Shown piece by piece: positions 12,744 through 24,620 of a stretch of 64,000 nucleotides of DNA (the stretch's first letter is position 1; each line of letters begins with the position of its first letter). The stretch is taken from contig OY783195.1 in assembly GCA_963678675.1 (NCBI GenBank), positions 12,381,305-12,445,304 of the forward strand. Direction: 5' to 3'. A model generated the notes under the pieces. It was not told the DNA's origin, searched no databases, and saw only the letters and a program-made list of their open reading frames with translations. The DNA comes from Xiphydria camelus. Taxonomy: Eukaryota; Arthropoda; Insecta; Hymenoptera; Xiphydriidae. The position numbers and the translations under genes were made by a program.

Positions 12744-13656
12744 AATTATAAAATTGTTTCTACTTCAATTCGACTTATGTATAACATAATAAGAAATGTG
12801 CCAGTTAGCCTTGTAGTAGCTAATCCTTTTATCTATTTAATGTTCACTCGAGAAGTTCGTCTTAAAATTGATTAGTTATTACAAATTAATTTCCCTCGTA
12901 GGTACCGTTAGAAGTTGAAATATCAAAATAGCAGAAACTTACAACAAAATCTCGCAATTTGTAACCCCTGCTACGAATGAGTGATTTAACTGTGATGTAA
13001 AAAAATGGGAGTCAGCGATTATTTTCACTATAAGCGGGCGGTTATATCATTCGATCGGTTACGGAGCTGCGGAACGCGCAATTTATTTTAAATAACCGTT
13101 AATTCAAGGGCAATTCGTTCCGACCATCAAGGGTACGTATGTCACACAGCTTCCCTCTGCGGATTTGAGCCCGGGGTGCGAGAACGAAGGGTCTGACTCC
13201 ACAGTGAGTTAAATACAAGCGCACAATTCACACAATGTAACCCCGAACACGCTTGTAATTCGAATATAATGGACTCCGCTCCCCTATCACGTATTTTCCT
13301 AGCTGGATATATGTATAACGCATTACGCGTGTATATAAATTAACAATTCGCCCTTTTCTATGATGCTGATGCGCGTGACGATAAATTCGCTACGAGCAGC
13401 AAAATATCGGTTTACCGTAACACCCTGCACCGTCCATACAAGTTAGGGAGACGAGTTACCAAATTCACCTGTCCCTGTGCCTGCTTATGGATTCTAGATT
13501 TTAGCCAGAACTATTTTCCTCCGACTGCGGAAATAGCCTCGTTATTGAACCAATGTTTTCGTCACCTTTCTTTTGTTGCCTACTATGAATGGAACTTCTC
13601 GAACCTGCCACGGGGTATCAGTTTTAGCCTGATAAAAGCTACGCGCTTTTGACGCC
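12744..13656. other. Mixed-composition stretch, no gene seen
   Basis: About 13000-13640 has higher GC than its surroundings and lacks obvious inverted repeats, so it may be unique host sequence. No open frame of interest was found. Confidence 0.4.
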
Positions 13657-14744
13657 TATAGGGTAAAGCGAGGAGAGATAGCACGTTTTACAAAATTTAA
13701 AATATTTTCTTATTAACGAAAAATTAAAAAATACCAAATAATACAGAAAACTAACAATAACTTTAGCGTACTTTTGGTATAGTTGAAAAACACAAAACAC
13801 TTATCATAATGACACAAAAAAGGAAAAAGTAAAATACCTACTAAATTGGTCCATCTGTCCTACTTAGTGCAGGAGAGTTGGACCATTAAGGGTAGGATAG
13901 ATGGACTATTAACTTTTAACGCTTTTTCTTGATTGCTCTAATGCCGCACGTTTGACATATGTTTTCATAAGATGTGCAGCCGTCGTGCAGCCATTTCAAA
14001 CACAAATCGCACTTAAGCTAGTCATCCTTTTTCTTGGTTTGCCGATAATCTTCGTTGCACCCGACGCATTCAGTTTTCATATCGCTAAAATGTTAAAATG
14101 TTATTGCCAGGTATAAATCATCCGCAGACCATGTAGTCCTTGGAGGTGTGTTCAGTTTTTGCCTGTACTTGTTGGGCATTTTTCTGAAATCATACCTAAA
14201 GCCTTAGTCCATCTCTCCCCGCAAATGCTGGTCCATCTCTCCTAAAAGCGTAGGAGAGATGGACCGGGCAATATTTACTAAACGAAACTATATACACGCC
14301 TGTTTTAAGGTTAGGTGTCCACCAGAAAACCCGTCTTACCAGTACTTTACACTACATTAGGCTAAAATTTACCTTAAAGTGATTTAATTGACGAACAAAA
14401 TAACCTCAGAAAAATTTTGAGCGTAGTCAAAAACAATGATCGCTTGTAACTAACAAAAACAATGACAAACAACAGCAGAAACGGATTTAAGACCGGTTTA
14501 TTCACCTCCTGTTAAATTTATCTGAAAGGTAATTTCTATGGAAATAATTGTCAGCACAATTGTATCCAAGGTAATTATCTGCTGGGTAAATTTAACTGAA
14601 GGTTAATAAACCGGCCCTTAAAAGCACGACTGTTAACTGCGGCTATGCCAACGTGACTGGATCGGGCCTTGTTGCCACGATGCAAAAGATATCGCTGGTG
14701 GTCCGTCTCTCCTACTGTGCCATCTCTCCTCGCATTACCCTATA
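13657..14744. mobile_element. 1.09 kb transposon with TAGGGTAAAGCGAGGAGAGA ends
   Basis: The left end TATAGGGTAAAGCGAGGAGA pairs with a right end whose complement reads TATAGGGTAATGCGAGGAGA. The word GGTCCATCTCTCCT, or its complement, recurs subterminally (about 13850-13910, 14205-14265, 14695-14730). No transposase remains. It contains the small TTAA MITE at 14487-14621 and shares its terminal style with 40563-40681. Confidence 0.65.
14487..14621. mobile_element. 135-bp TTAA-flanked MITE
   Basis: TTAAGACCGGTTTATTCACC at the left pairs with a right end GGTTAATAAACCGGCCCTTAA. Both ends carry TTAA, the target preference of piggyBac-like and Kolobok elements. It is nested in the 13657-14744 element. 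Confidence 0.65.
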
Positions 14745-15145
14745 CGAGTACCTCACAGGCGAACGAAGCTTGAATGTTCGAACTCGTGCTATTAGTTTTT
14801 GCGCGCGAATATTTGATTTTCATCAATCACAACGCATCTATTCAATTCAGGCCATCGTGTGATGTATATAAAAATGTAATGTTCGTTTGTTCAAAATCTA
14901 AGATCTCCGAAAGTTATTTACCGATTGCTTTGAAATTTTGACACAAGGTTGCAGTCGAATACGAGCGTGCTTTTATATATCTACTATTTATATATCTACT
15001 CCCTTAAGCGGGTAAATAAATGAAAATGTATCTTAAATCTCCGAAAGTTCTTCATCGATTGCTTTAAAATTTTGACACAACGTTGCATTCGAATACGCGC
15101 ATTTTTTATATACCAATATACTATTTATATACAATACCTACTACC

Positions 15146-15343
15146 TTAACACGTTCACTGCCGTCTCGGTCTATATGACCGAGAAAAAGCTTTCCGCGCA
15201 CGCCGTCTCGATCTATTAGACCGAGAATTTTACATTTGCACATAATTTAGTGAAGAGAATAGGAATTTTGAAAAAATTCTTACGTGTGTCGTTACTACGC
15301 TTATAAACGTCTGTCTGCACACTGTCGGCAGTCAACGTGTTAA
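15146..15343. mobile_element. piggyBac-like MITE, TTAACACGTTCACTGCCG ends
   Basis: It starts TTAACACGTTCACTGCCG and ends CGGCAGTCAACGTGTTAA. A CGGTCTATATGACCG word and a CGATCTATTAGACCG word occur inside. Its right TTAA is also the left TTAA of the next element. Confidence 0.65.
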
Positions 15344-15492
15344 CCCGTTCGCTGCGGATGACCTTTCTTCTGTGCGGAAGGGATATTTTGTTAAAACATT
15401 TAAATATTGGGGATGACGCCTTATGGCGTCATCCGCACATAGTGGGGGAGTACGTTGATGCCATTAGGCGTCATTCGCAGCGAAAGTGTTCA
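15340..15492. mobile_element. Second piggyBac-like MITE abutting the first
   Basis: It starts TTAACCCGTTCGCTGCGGAT and ends ATTCGCAGCGAAAGTGTTCA, so the right TTAA has decayed to TTCA. GGATGACG/CGTCATCC words recur inside. Confidence 0.6.
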
Positions 15493-16087
15493 TTGTAAAG
15501 CATACGCTAGAAACAAAACTATACAGTTGTAAAGTGTGGGGCGTATACGCGGGGCGTGGCGCTTTATTATTCTTGTCCGCGCTGAAATCTCCGCATCCCC
15601 GGTATATCGGATCTTATGCACTAATGGGTTAAATGGAAAAGAAAGAAAAGAGAAAGCGTAAGTTTCTAAAATGTTTAATTTCACAATGCTTGTGGGTATA
15701 CAATATTTTTTGTTGTTCTATTGTCTGTGTAGATATAGAGATTCTTTAAAAGCATGATTTTACCTGTCACAGGTATGACATCTAGCTTTCCCCTCGCGAC
15801 TTCGTCCACGTAAATCACGAAATAATTTCATTCCCTATTTTACCCCCTTAAGGGGTAGTAGGTATATAAATAGTACGTACTTATATAAAAACACGCTCGT
15901 ATTCGACTGTGACCTTGTGTCAAAATTTCGAAGCAATCGATAAAGAACTTTCTGAGATCTTAGACTTTGAACAAACGGACATTACATTTTTATTTATTTA
16001 ACAAAAACATTACTTTAAAAGTAGCATGGCCACGCCTCCCCAGTGAAACGCCGGCACTGGTCATTGTGATGTCACTAGCCATATAAA

Positions 16088-16900
16088 GGCCCCTGTACAC
16101 GTTGGGCCAATGCGTTGGGCCAAGAATAAGGACACCGTTCACACGTTGGCGTTGCTCATTCTGCATTGGCCATTTGACGAGGATGGATGTGGAAATTATC
16201 GCAGACCCGGCAATTTACTTGTAGAGCACTTTCTATTTTGCATAGGTTTTCTCGTCTGACAATTATTTCATGTGTTTAGAAAAGTCTCTGAAACAATATG
16301 TTAAAGCGTCGGAGGTAAAAAAAATTTTTATGACAAAAAAATGACAAGTCATGTAATACATTGAAACGTCAGACGGAGGTAACATAAAAAAATGTTCGAA
16401 ACAAAAATTACAAATTTGAGGGCGTCTAACACCCCTTTATCAGTGACCTAGTCGTCTGACGATTTACATATGTAGGTACATCATCTGTGATCTTCAAACA
16501 AGTAACATACATTTTCAGCCGGAGGTACGAATATTTTTTGAGCAAAATTTTTTTAATTTTTGAGTCATCTGGCGTGTCTTTTGCAGGGGTTCTGAGCAAA
16601 ATCCTTGCAAATGACACTTCCTGATGGTCCCTCCAATCACCTTAAAAAGTTCTAGTCGAAGCTGTTATCGTAGTACCTCCGTGGCCGCCATCTTTTAGTA
16701 TATAACGGCAACTACGAGAGGCCAACGTGTGAACGCTGTTGGCGGACTGCGCCAAGATCCTTTGATGTGTGCTCGAAAAACCGACAACATTCGACTGGCC
16801 GGCCAACGCTGGCCGCCAACAACCAAGCTACGCCAAGTGGCCCTGTACACGTTGGCCCAACCCATTGGCCCAACGCATTGGCCCAACGTGTACAGGGGCC
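16088..16900. mobile_element. GGCCCCTGTACACGTTGG-ended element, copy A1
   Basis: The ends are GGCCCCTGTACACGTTGG and its complement, with several subterminal GTTGGGCCAATG words. The interior is shared in the same orientation with 18046-18843. No transposase is present. Confidence 0.6.
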
Positions 16901-18045
16901 TTAACGGTTCGCCTGCGCGCCTTCTAGTACAGTAGACGGGCCGAGAAAATCAACTTTGTTGTCCACTTTTCTTTACAAGTGTCCGAGTTTTTAATTCTGA
17001 TGATTTCAATATTTCATTACCTTTAAAACAAAATAAAAATCATCGAAAAATATCAATTTTTAGTGAAGTTAGAGGCATTTGATTACAAGAGCATGCGGGC
17101 GCGCTACGGCGTGTATTTATGTACCGTGAGTGCACCGGTATCCGACCGTGTATGGGTATCCGTCCACCGAAGGTCGATTATGGAAATATTTAATATTTAA
17201 CTTTTTCAAATGTTTAAAATTAATTAATTTGTTTCGATGCGTGGCGCTAACATCATGCTTTGAATGTATTTCGTTAGAAGAGTCGGTTAGGATTGGAAAT
17301 CAGTAGTTCAGATGGATACGACAAAATGTAAGTAATAAACGTATTAAAATATGTTTAAATCGATGAATAATATATTGTAATATAAATTAAAATTATTAGA
17401 CATTTTATTATTGTAAAATTACGTCATTCGGTACCAGCGCTGAGCGAAAACAGACGGTCGGATACTGACTCTTTTGACCATTCACTTGAAAATTTTATTA
17501 TTTAATTATTATGAATCCCTTTTCAAACTTTTTAATTTTTTTATCGATGAAAAAGAGTTCACCGTTGTATTATATTTACTCTTCTTTCTATATTTGGCCA
17601 TGGTAATTAAATATTACATTTCCCGCTAAAAAAAAATCTTACATGGACGGATACCGGTGCACTCACGGTACAAAATGCGATATCTCGAGAACCATTCATC
17701 GTAACAAAATGAGATGAAAACCAATCGTTTCATCTTGAAATTCTCTACATTTTTTTTCGCAGTATATCTCGATAACTTCTCAATAGTTTTCGAGATATTT
17801 AAACCTAGATAGCTAACCTTCCTATAATATAAAAGAAGTAGTAGTGCCCGCGCGTTCTTGTAATCAAATGCCTCTAACTTCACTAAAAATTGATATTTTT
17901 CGATGATTTTTATTTTGTTTTAAAGGTAATGAAATATTGAAATCATCAGAAACAAAAACTCGGATACTTGTAAAGAAAAGTGGACAACAAAGTTGATTTT
18001 CTCGGCCCGTCTACTGTACTAGAAGGCGCGCAGACGAACCGTTAA
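16901..18045. mobile_element. 1.15 kb TTAA-bounded palindrome between A1 and A2
   Basis: It starts TTAACGGTTCGCCTGCGCGC and ends GCGCGCAGACGAACCGTTAA. Arms containing CCCGTCTACTGTACTAGAAG pair closely, and inner arms around TACCGGTGCACTCACGGTAC pair as well. TTAA at both ends fits a piggyBac-like insertion. Confidence 0.65.
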
Positions 18046-18843
18046 AGCCCCTGAATACGTTGGGCCAATGCGTTGGGCCAATGAGTTGGGACACCGTTTA
18101 CACGTTGGCGTTGCTCATTCTGCATTGGCCATTTGACGAGGATGGACGTGGACACTATCGCAGCCGCGGCCATTATTTGTACAGCACTTTCTATTTTGTA
18201 TAGGTTTTCTCGTCTGACAATTATTTTATGTGTTTCGAAAAGTGTCTGAAACAATATGTTAAAACGTCAGAGGTAGAATAAAATTTTTTAAGACAACAAA
18301 ATGACAAGTCATGTAATATATTAAAACGTCAGACGGAGGTAACATAAAAAAATGTTCGAAACAAAAATTACAAATTTGAGGGCGTCTGACACCCCTTTAT
18401 CAGTGACCTAGCCGTCTGACGATTTACATAGCTACATCATTTGTGACCTTCAAACAAGTAACATACAAATTTTCAGCCCAAGGTACGAATATTTTTTGAG
18501 CAAAATTTTTTTCTTTTTTGAGTCATCTGGCGTGTCTTGCAGGGATTCTGAGCAAAATCCTTGCAAATGACACTTCCTAATGGTCCCTCAAATCACCTCA
18601 AAAAATTCTAGTCGAAGGTATTATCGTAATACCTCCGTGGCCGCCATCTTTTAGTATATAACGGCACCTCCGAGAGGCCAACGTGTGAACGCTGTTGGCG
18701 GACTGCGCCAAGATCCTTTGATGTGTGGACGAAAAACCGACAACACTCGGCTGGCCGGCCAACGCTGGCCGCCAACGACAAATTTACGCCAAGTGGCCCT
18801 GTACACGTTGGCCCAACGCATTGGCCCAACGTGTACAGGGGCC
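18046..18843. mobile_element. GGCCCCTGTACACGTTGG-ended element, copy A2
   Basis: A direct copy of 16088-16900 with small indels. Its left end is slightly diverged (AGCCCCTGAATACGTTGGGC) and its right end is intact (CCAACGTGTACAGGGGCC). Confidence 0.6.
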
Positions 18844-19122
18844 TTTATATGGCTAGTGACGTCACGGTGCGGCGTGCCGCTCAACCAGCTGTTTCAAGTG
18901 GGCGGAGTTTAGCTCAAACTTTATTAATCTTTCACGGCTTAATTTCGCGTCAGAAAAAAAAATGAAAAAACACGCCCCAACTTTTTTTACGTGCTCAATC
19001 CATTTATGATGTAAAAAAAAATATGTGATACAACCCAATTGTAGGCGTTTCCAATAGCCAGTAAATCACATCTTTATCTCGTGCGCCGGCTGTGAGGCCG
19101 CACCTCACCAGTTAAGAGTTAA

Positions 19123-20310
19123 TATAAAACTTTTAAGATTTTTCCCTGGCTACCCAATGGTCATATTGGATTTAACCTTGATCATGACCTTCAAGGTCTA
19201 ATCAAGGTCAAATTGACTTTATTAAATAGGAATACCTATTTTTGATACCGGAAATGAAAAGAGCAGGAAATTTCACGTTCAAATATGTCTTTGACCATTT
19301 TCTTCTTGTGACCTTTATAGTCAGCGGAGGTCAAATTGAGGTCAAGTAGGTACAGTTCGGCTTCGTACCATGAAAGCTATGGGCCCTAGAAAAATTATTT
19401 TTGTTAGTAAGGTTTAAGATTTGTCCGTGGATATTTTCGGGGTTGCTGTCTATGGATCTGAAGTTAGATGTAAGAAATTCAAAATGGCGTATCCATAATG
19501 CGGACGAAAACGTAGGTAAACATCATTCTGCACGGAAGTATGCACTAAGGGGTTTTCGGGGTCACTCATTGCGAGTCTGATGTCAGGTGCAAGAATTTCA
19601 AAATAGCCTATCCAAAATGGCGGACGAAAACTTAAACGATATGCAGCTGCATGAAAGTTGGCACTAAAGGGTTTCCCGGATCACTGATTGTGAACTTGAT
19701 ATCAGACACAGGAAATTCAAAATGGCGGATCCAACATGGCGAATGAAAACTTAAACGACATGAATCTGCATGGAAGTAGACACTAAGGGGTTTCTGGGGT
19801 GACTCATTGCGAGTCTGGTGTTAGATGTAAGAAATTCAAAATGGCCGATCCAAAATGGCGGACGAAAATTTAAAAAATATGAAGCTGCACTAAGGTTGGC
19901 ACTAAGGGGTTTTTCGTGTAACTGATTTGGAATATGATGTTGGACGTAAGAAATTCCAAATGAAGGTCATGGTCAAGGCCAAATCTAATATCACTATTGT
20001 ATAGCCACGGAAAAATCCTAAACCCTACTATCAAAAATAATTTTTCTATGGCCCACAGCTTTCATGGTACGAAGCCGAACTGTACTTGACCTCAATTTGA
20101 CCTCCGATGACCATAAAGGTCACATAAGAAAAATGGTCAACGACATATTTGAACGTAGAATTTCACGCTCTTTACATTTCCGGTATCAAAAATAGGGATT
20201 CCCATTTTAAAAAATCAATTTGACCTTGATGTAAACTTGAAGGTCATGGTCAAGGTCAAATCCAATATGATCATTGGATAGCCAGGAAAAAATCCTAAAT
20301 GTTTTGTATT
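19123..20310. mobile_element. Inverted-repeat element with internal minisatellite
   Basis: Arms containing ACCCAATGGTCATATTGGAT and GTACGAAGCCGAACTGTACT are inverted at the two ends. The arm sequence is rich in AAGGTCA words on both strands. The same arms recur at 38100-38420 and 39070-39170, so this is a dispersed family. The middle is a ~118-bp tandem array. Confidence 0.6.
19435..19960. repeat. Tandem array, ~118-bp unit, about 4.5 copies
   Basis: AAATTCAAAATGGCGGATCC-type cores recur near 19474, 19591, 19710, 19829 and (diverged) 19953. Each unit also carries a GGCACTAAGGGGTTT junction. Diverged units of the same kind occur at 39500-39790. Confidence 0.65.
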
Positions 20311-20479
20311 AAACATTTTTCTCTAAAATGATTTGTCGTTGAGATAATCAGCCGTACCGGAACTTTTTGAACTCCCTGTATAGATGAATATTGTACGAGT
20401 ATATAGGTATATGGAATATGCAAATATCTTGGAAACGGTGTGAGATACGGTGAAACAGAGAAAATTTGGGTATATCATC

Positions 20480-20618
20480 TAAGGGCCGGTTTTACCAACA
20501 CGGTATAAACGCGGTATAGCGCTATACTGAGAATAACCATAAGGCTTCATGCTGGTTATTCTCATTGTCAGTATAGCGTTATATCGCGATTATACCGTGT
20601 TGGTAAGACCGGCTCTAA
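20480..20618. mobile_element. 139-bp palindromic MITE, TAAGGGCCGGTTTTACCAAC ends
   Basis: TAAGGGCCGGTTTTACCAAC at the left pairs with GTTGGTAAGACCGGCTCTAA at the right, and CGCGGTATAGCGCTATACTG-type arms continue inward. A fragment of this family sits inside the hairpin at 54562-54663. Confidence 0.65.
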
Positions 20619-20757
20619 GGGGTTGAGCTTTCAATCCTGAAGATATTTCCGCTCACAGCGAGTCGATAAATTGTTTAATAATTCGGCCAGACAACAAACT
20701 TGCAAATATTTCGAAAACAGTAATTGATAGGAGGAAACGGTGGAAATGTTGGTGTTT

Positions 20758-22440
20758 ACCAAACAGTGCAATACCATTTCAACGGATCTCCCTGCTTGAT
20801 AGGCAAACTGTCTTGGATGGAGAGGATGCTCCACGAGCTCTTTGATAAACCTCTCAATCATCTCTCATGAACCTTTAAAAGGAATGATGTTAAACTGATT
20901 GGCCTGAAGCTACCCGGTTTCGTGTAGTCACCCCTGCCTGGTTTCGGGATAAAGACCACCTTGGTCCTTCCCCAAGCTGCCGGCACATACCCTGTGGCAA
21001 CACTTGCCCGGTATATCTTTGTCAGGGGGCCTGCCAGGATATCTACTCCCTTCTGCAAGAGAATAGGATAGATCCCATCCTCCCCCGGACTTTTATAGGG
21101 ATCGAAACTCTTTATCGCCTCCCTCACCTTTTCCTGGGTCACGATCTTGGAGGCCGTGGACCAATCACAGGTCGCGCTCCCAAAAAGATTGGGAGACTCC
21201 CTGTCCAGCTCCACCCCCTCCAATCTCATGTATCCAGGAAAATGTTTCTTCCACAGCTCGATCACCTCCTCCTCCCAGGATTGAGTGAACTTCCCATCAC
21301 TCTTCTGGAAGGAGCCAGTGGCAGCTGGTCCATCTCTAGATAGAAGCTTGCAGAGTCTGGCCGTCTCAGGAATGTCTTCCATTCTTTTCAGGAATCCATT
21401 CCATGAGACCCTCTGCGCTTCCCTAGTCTTAAACCTATACCGCCTTTGAAGATCCTTAGATTTCTCTAAGTCTCTCTGCAGTCTAGTATTTCTAGCCCTG
21501 TTGCGGGCTTTCCTCACCTCTTGTCGTAGTTTCGATAACTCCTCATTCCACCACGACACCTCATTTATCTTTCTTTCCTTCAGTGGGCAGCTCCCCTCAA
21601 AGGACTCCCGCACAGCGTCAGTCACAATCTGCACTGCCCGGTCGATCTCTTTGGCAGTGCCGTACCTTCTCGGAAAAGAAAGCATCTTCTGCTCCAGGTC
21701 TTCCAGGAAAATTTCCCACCTCGTATTACGCGGATTCCTGAAGCACCTAGACTTACTACTCGTGATGTCACCCATGACATCAAATCTAATGTACCTATGA
21801 TCCGACAATGACGGATCATCCGATACCATCCATCCCTCAACATTTGCGCTAAACCGAGAGCTGGATAATGTTAGGTCAATCACCTCTTCCCTTTTTGCAT
21901 TCTTAAAGGTATAAGACCTACCTCTGTTCATTATGTCCAGCGATGTGTCCATAAGCATCTCCAAAAGAGACTCTCCCCTCTTGTTGACATCAGTGCTGCC
22001 CCATGGCTATTCGCGTCGCATCCCACCAGCATGTTCCAGCCATTTTTCTCGCAGTCCCTCACCAGCCTGTGGAAATCCTCCGATGGAGGGTCTAGAGCCT
22101 CAAAGGGCATGTAGACTGACGCGACAACAACCTCCTTGAGATCTCCTCCCTCCACGATGTCCATCTTGACAGCCGCTTGGTCCGCACTAATGTGCTCCCC
22201 CAGCGGCATCGCCGCAGCATTTCTTACCAGAACTGCTGCTCTCGGTCTGCAATCAGACTACATACAGTAAAACAATTCCCCATGATCCACACCAACCCCC
22301 CTGATCCGTCCCTTGAAGACCCAAGGTTCCTGAATCAGAGCAATGCCGATGCCCTCACGAATCATCTTACGTTTCAACAAACCCGCAGCCGCTGGGCTGC
22401 GGTGTAGATTAATTTGAATCACTTTCAAACGTTTAGCCAT
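20758..22440 (-). pseudogene. LINE ORF2 remnant: apurinic-type endonuclease plus start of reverse transcriptase
   Basis: ORF2 of a non-LTR retrotransposon, read downward from 22440. The first part resembles an APE-like endonuclease: KVIQINLHRSPAAAG, then ALIQEPW, LVGCDANSH and SLSDHRY, the last holding the usual catalytic Asp-His pair. An arginine- and lysine-rich linker follows, then reverse transcriptase starts with SPGEDGIYPILLQKG and KPGRGDYTKPGSFRPISLTS. It is dead: an in-frame TAG lies near 22258-22260, a frameshift near 22000 and another near 20860, and homology stops after HPRQFAYQAGRSVEMVLHCL at about 20758. The YxDD active site and the C-terminus are missing. The style suggests the R1/LOA/Jockey group, but I cannot place it further. 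It overlaps the end of ORF1 by about 16 bp, as LINE ORF pairs often do. Confidence 0.85.
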
Positions 22441-23441
22441 CTTATGCACTCACCTGATCCTGGTCCAGGGTTCATCTTTTCCTCCCCATGATCCTTCTTC
22501 GTCCCCTGCCTTAGAATCTGGAAGGATGCCCTTCCGACTCCACAGTAGGGCTTCATTCCCATCTTTTCCATCTCTTTGATGGCCTCTTCCTCGACTCCTA
22601 ACACAAGTCTGACCGTATTCGGCTCCCGGCAAACGCTGGACGGTTCGTATACCTGCCATTTCCTCGTCTTTAGAGAGGGTCGGGTTTTGCCTCTCAATTC
22701 TATTGAGAAGCGTCCTCGCCTCCACTTCTTTACCGGGGTAAGGGAAGTATGCCATGGTCCTGACAAGCTTTGGTAGCTCATCTAAACCCATGGCAATCAG
22801 ATCCGCTCCTTCCCACCCCCCGAAGAGCGGTGCTTTCTCCCTCAGCCATTCCTTCGACTGCTCATCCGCACAGGTTACCCTAACGGTCTCCCGGAAATAA
22901 TGGGTCTCCCGAAATTTCGGAATAAACCCTCCATCCTCGATCTCATCGATGGCCCCAAGGATTGCCTCAATTACGAGCTCCGTCTGTTTCGCCGTGAGAC
23001 CCTTTTCCAATCCTCGCTGTGCGATAACCATCCGTGGAAGTCCGGCCACCACATCAGCATGAGATCCGGAGAACTCATGCCTCTTGGCGCGCTTCCTGTG
23101 TTGGTCCCCCGACGGACGAGTCTCCTCCGCCGGTCTCGTTATTTTTGGAGCTGGGGTCTTCTGCTTCCCCCCTTACCGCTAGAGAGTTTCAGCCTTTCAG
23201 CCTCTTCCCTCTCACGTCTCCACTTCTTCCTTTGAGCCCCACTGGGCTTCTTCTTTTCCAGAGAGAGGTCTCCCACCGTTTTGGTGACCTCCTCTATTTT
23301 CCCACCAGTTACTGTGGCTTTTCCCTGGGTGTTACCCCCCAGTACTATAGAGGAGTTCGCTTTCGCGCCCTCCTCTACTGATTTTTCCTTCAGGTTTCCA
23401 GTGGACCCCTGAGATAAAAGACTTTTTAAAGATTCTGCCAT
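22425..23441 (-). pseudogene. LINE ORF1 remnant, DUF4780-like
   Basis: Likely start ATG at 23441 (MAESLKSLLSQ). The first ~100 residues are low in order and rich in Lys, Glu and Gly, ending in a basic KKKPSGAQRKKWRREREEAE stretch. A frameshift near 23145 leads into KTPAPKITRPAEETRP and the folded part (TAKQTELVIEAILGAIDEIE... LPKLVRTMAYFP). A second frameshift near 22680 leads into KWQVYEPSSVCREPNTVRLV and the end at 22425. The W-x-V ... RLVLGVEEEAIKEME pattern fits the DUF4780 domain seen in arthropod LINE ORF1 proteins; that family call is by pattern only. ORF1 proteins bind the element's RNA. Two frameshifts make this copy non-functional. Confidence 0.65.
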
Positions 23442-23825
23442 GAAAATCCCACGAGTACCGAGGAAATATACTATCTGCCTGGGTAGAGGCTCGAATGCCA
23501 AGGTAAGGTCTAGATACAATGGGGTTCGACCTGTTGCCCCAAGGGCACCGTTCACGATACCATACCCCGGTACCATTCAGCCTTCGGCACGGTAATCTAA
23601 CACCTTGGCTTGGGTGACTGCTTGCAGGTATACCGAAGTATGCCTGAACGATGGGGGTCGTCATTTCCCTATGCTGTTCTTGGACTGCTTCTTAGTCAGG
23701 CTCTCCCTTTGATCTTCCGCTTTCAGATTTCTCCTCTGGCTTCCACTCAAGGTTCATCGAGCCCTACCAGCCCTCCCACCAGCGTCCCCAGGGAGGGTTT
23801 ATCTCATTAAGTATTACTGCAGACT
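23442..23825 (-). other. Probable 5' untranslated part of the LINE
   Basis: This GC-rich stretch continues directly upstream of the ORF1 start and has no frame of its own. The boundary with the next palindrome at 23826 gives its outer limit. A true LINE 5' end is not verifiable here. Confidence 0.4.
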
Positions 23826-24564
23826 CTGACATGTCATCTCGTACAGGTGCAACCGAAGAGGACCTAGCTCGTGTCCTGTCCGTAAAAAGATGACTCGATG
23901 GACATCGGAGAATGTCAGACTTGTCACCGAGCGCCTATTACCCACGGTACATTTATTGCAATATGCGCTTTTCGTTTCAATTATTCCTGCTTTAAAGAAC
24001 TTTCACTTCTCTTTCTAAGTATTTACCTTGTACAAACTGTTCATCGTAGGGGGCAGCAATCAATGATTGTGACTAATCGTAGACAAATTATTCCTGCGAT
24101 GATGTTCTAGTTGGAAAGCATACACTAGCAAGTCAGCTTACAGCGTCCGATGTTTAGTATCAACTTTACCTCTTTCGGAACACCCATCGCCCGAGCATAA
24201 TCACGATTACGTTAATGTTAATCGCAGAATAGACCGTGAGCTCGGGCACATTATCGCAGTAGTAGTTCGGTAGACCGAATTGCCTTTTAGTTTTAATAGA
24301 CGAACTTGTCTACGACGAGTCGCTAATATCGATCACTGCCTCCTACCATGAACAGTTCATAAAAGGTTATTAGCTTGAAAGAAGTAAAAGTTATTTAACG
24401 CTGGAATAGTTGAAACGAGAAGCGCGTATTGCAATTAATGTACCGTGGGTAATAGGCGCTCGGTGACAAGTCTGACATTCTCCAATGTTCATTGAGTCAC
24501 CTTTTTACGGACAGGACACGAGCTAGATCCTCTTCGGTTGCACCTGTACGAGATGACATGTCAG
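23826..24564. mobile_element. 739-bp palindromic MITE, CTGACATGTCATCTCGTACA ends
   Basis: CTGACATGTCATCTCGTACA at the left is the complement of the right end, and arms containing GTGTCCTGTCCGTAAAAAG and CGCCTATTACCCACGGTACA pair for over 200 bp. No coding content. Confidence 0.7.
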
Positions 24565-24620
24565 AAAATCATTATTCTTCATGAAAATCTTCTAACCTAC
24601 TCGTTCTGCAGTAATACTTA

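Larger units (their letters stand above)
14868..15996. mobile_element. Foldback pair enclosing two TTAA MITEs
   Basis: AATGTAATGTTCGTTTGTTC at the left is complementary to GAACAAACGGACATTACATT at the right, and the inner parts containing ATTTTGACACAAGGTTGCAG also pair. The left arm holds a second, diverged direct copy of this sequence near 15027. The middle is occupied by 15146-15343 and 15340-15492. Confidence 0.6.
16036..18900. mobile_element. Composite: inverted flanks around two direct MITEs and a central palindrome
   Basis: The outer flank GTCACTAGCCATATAAAGGC near 16070 is complementary to GCCTTTATATGGCTAGTGAC at 18841. Between the flanks lie two direct copies of one ~0.8 kb element (16088-16900, 18046-18843) around a TTAA-bounded palindrome (16901-18045). 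The open frames here (63-85 aa) are translations of repeat arms. Confidence 0.6.

Noticed and set aside
16695..18965. Several 63-80 aa frames with similar peptides, suggesting a small gene family
   Set aside because: They are translations of the GGCCCCTGTACACG MITE copies in both orientations; no splice or codon signal.
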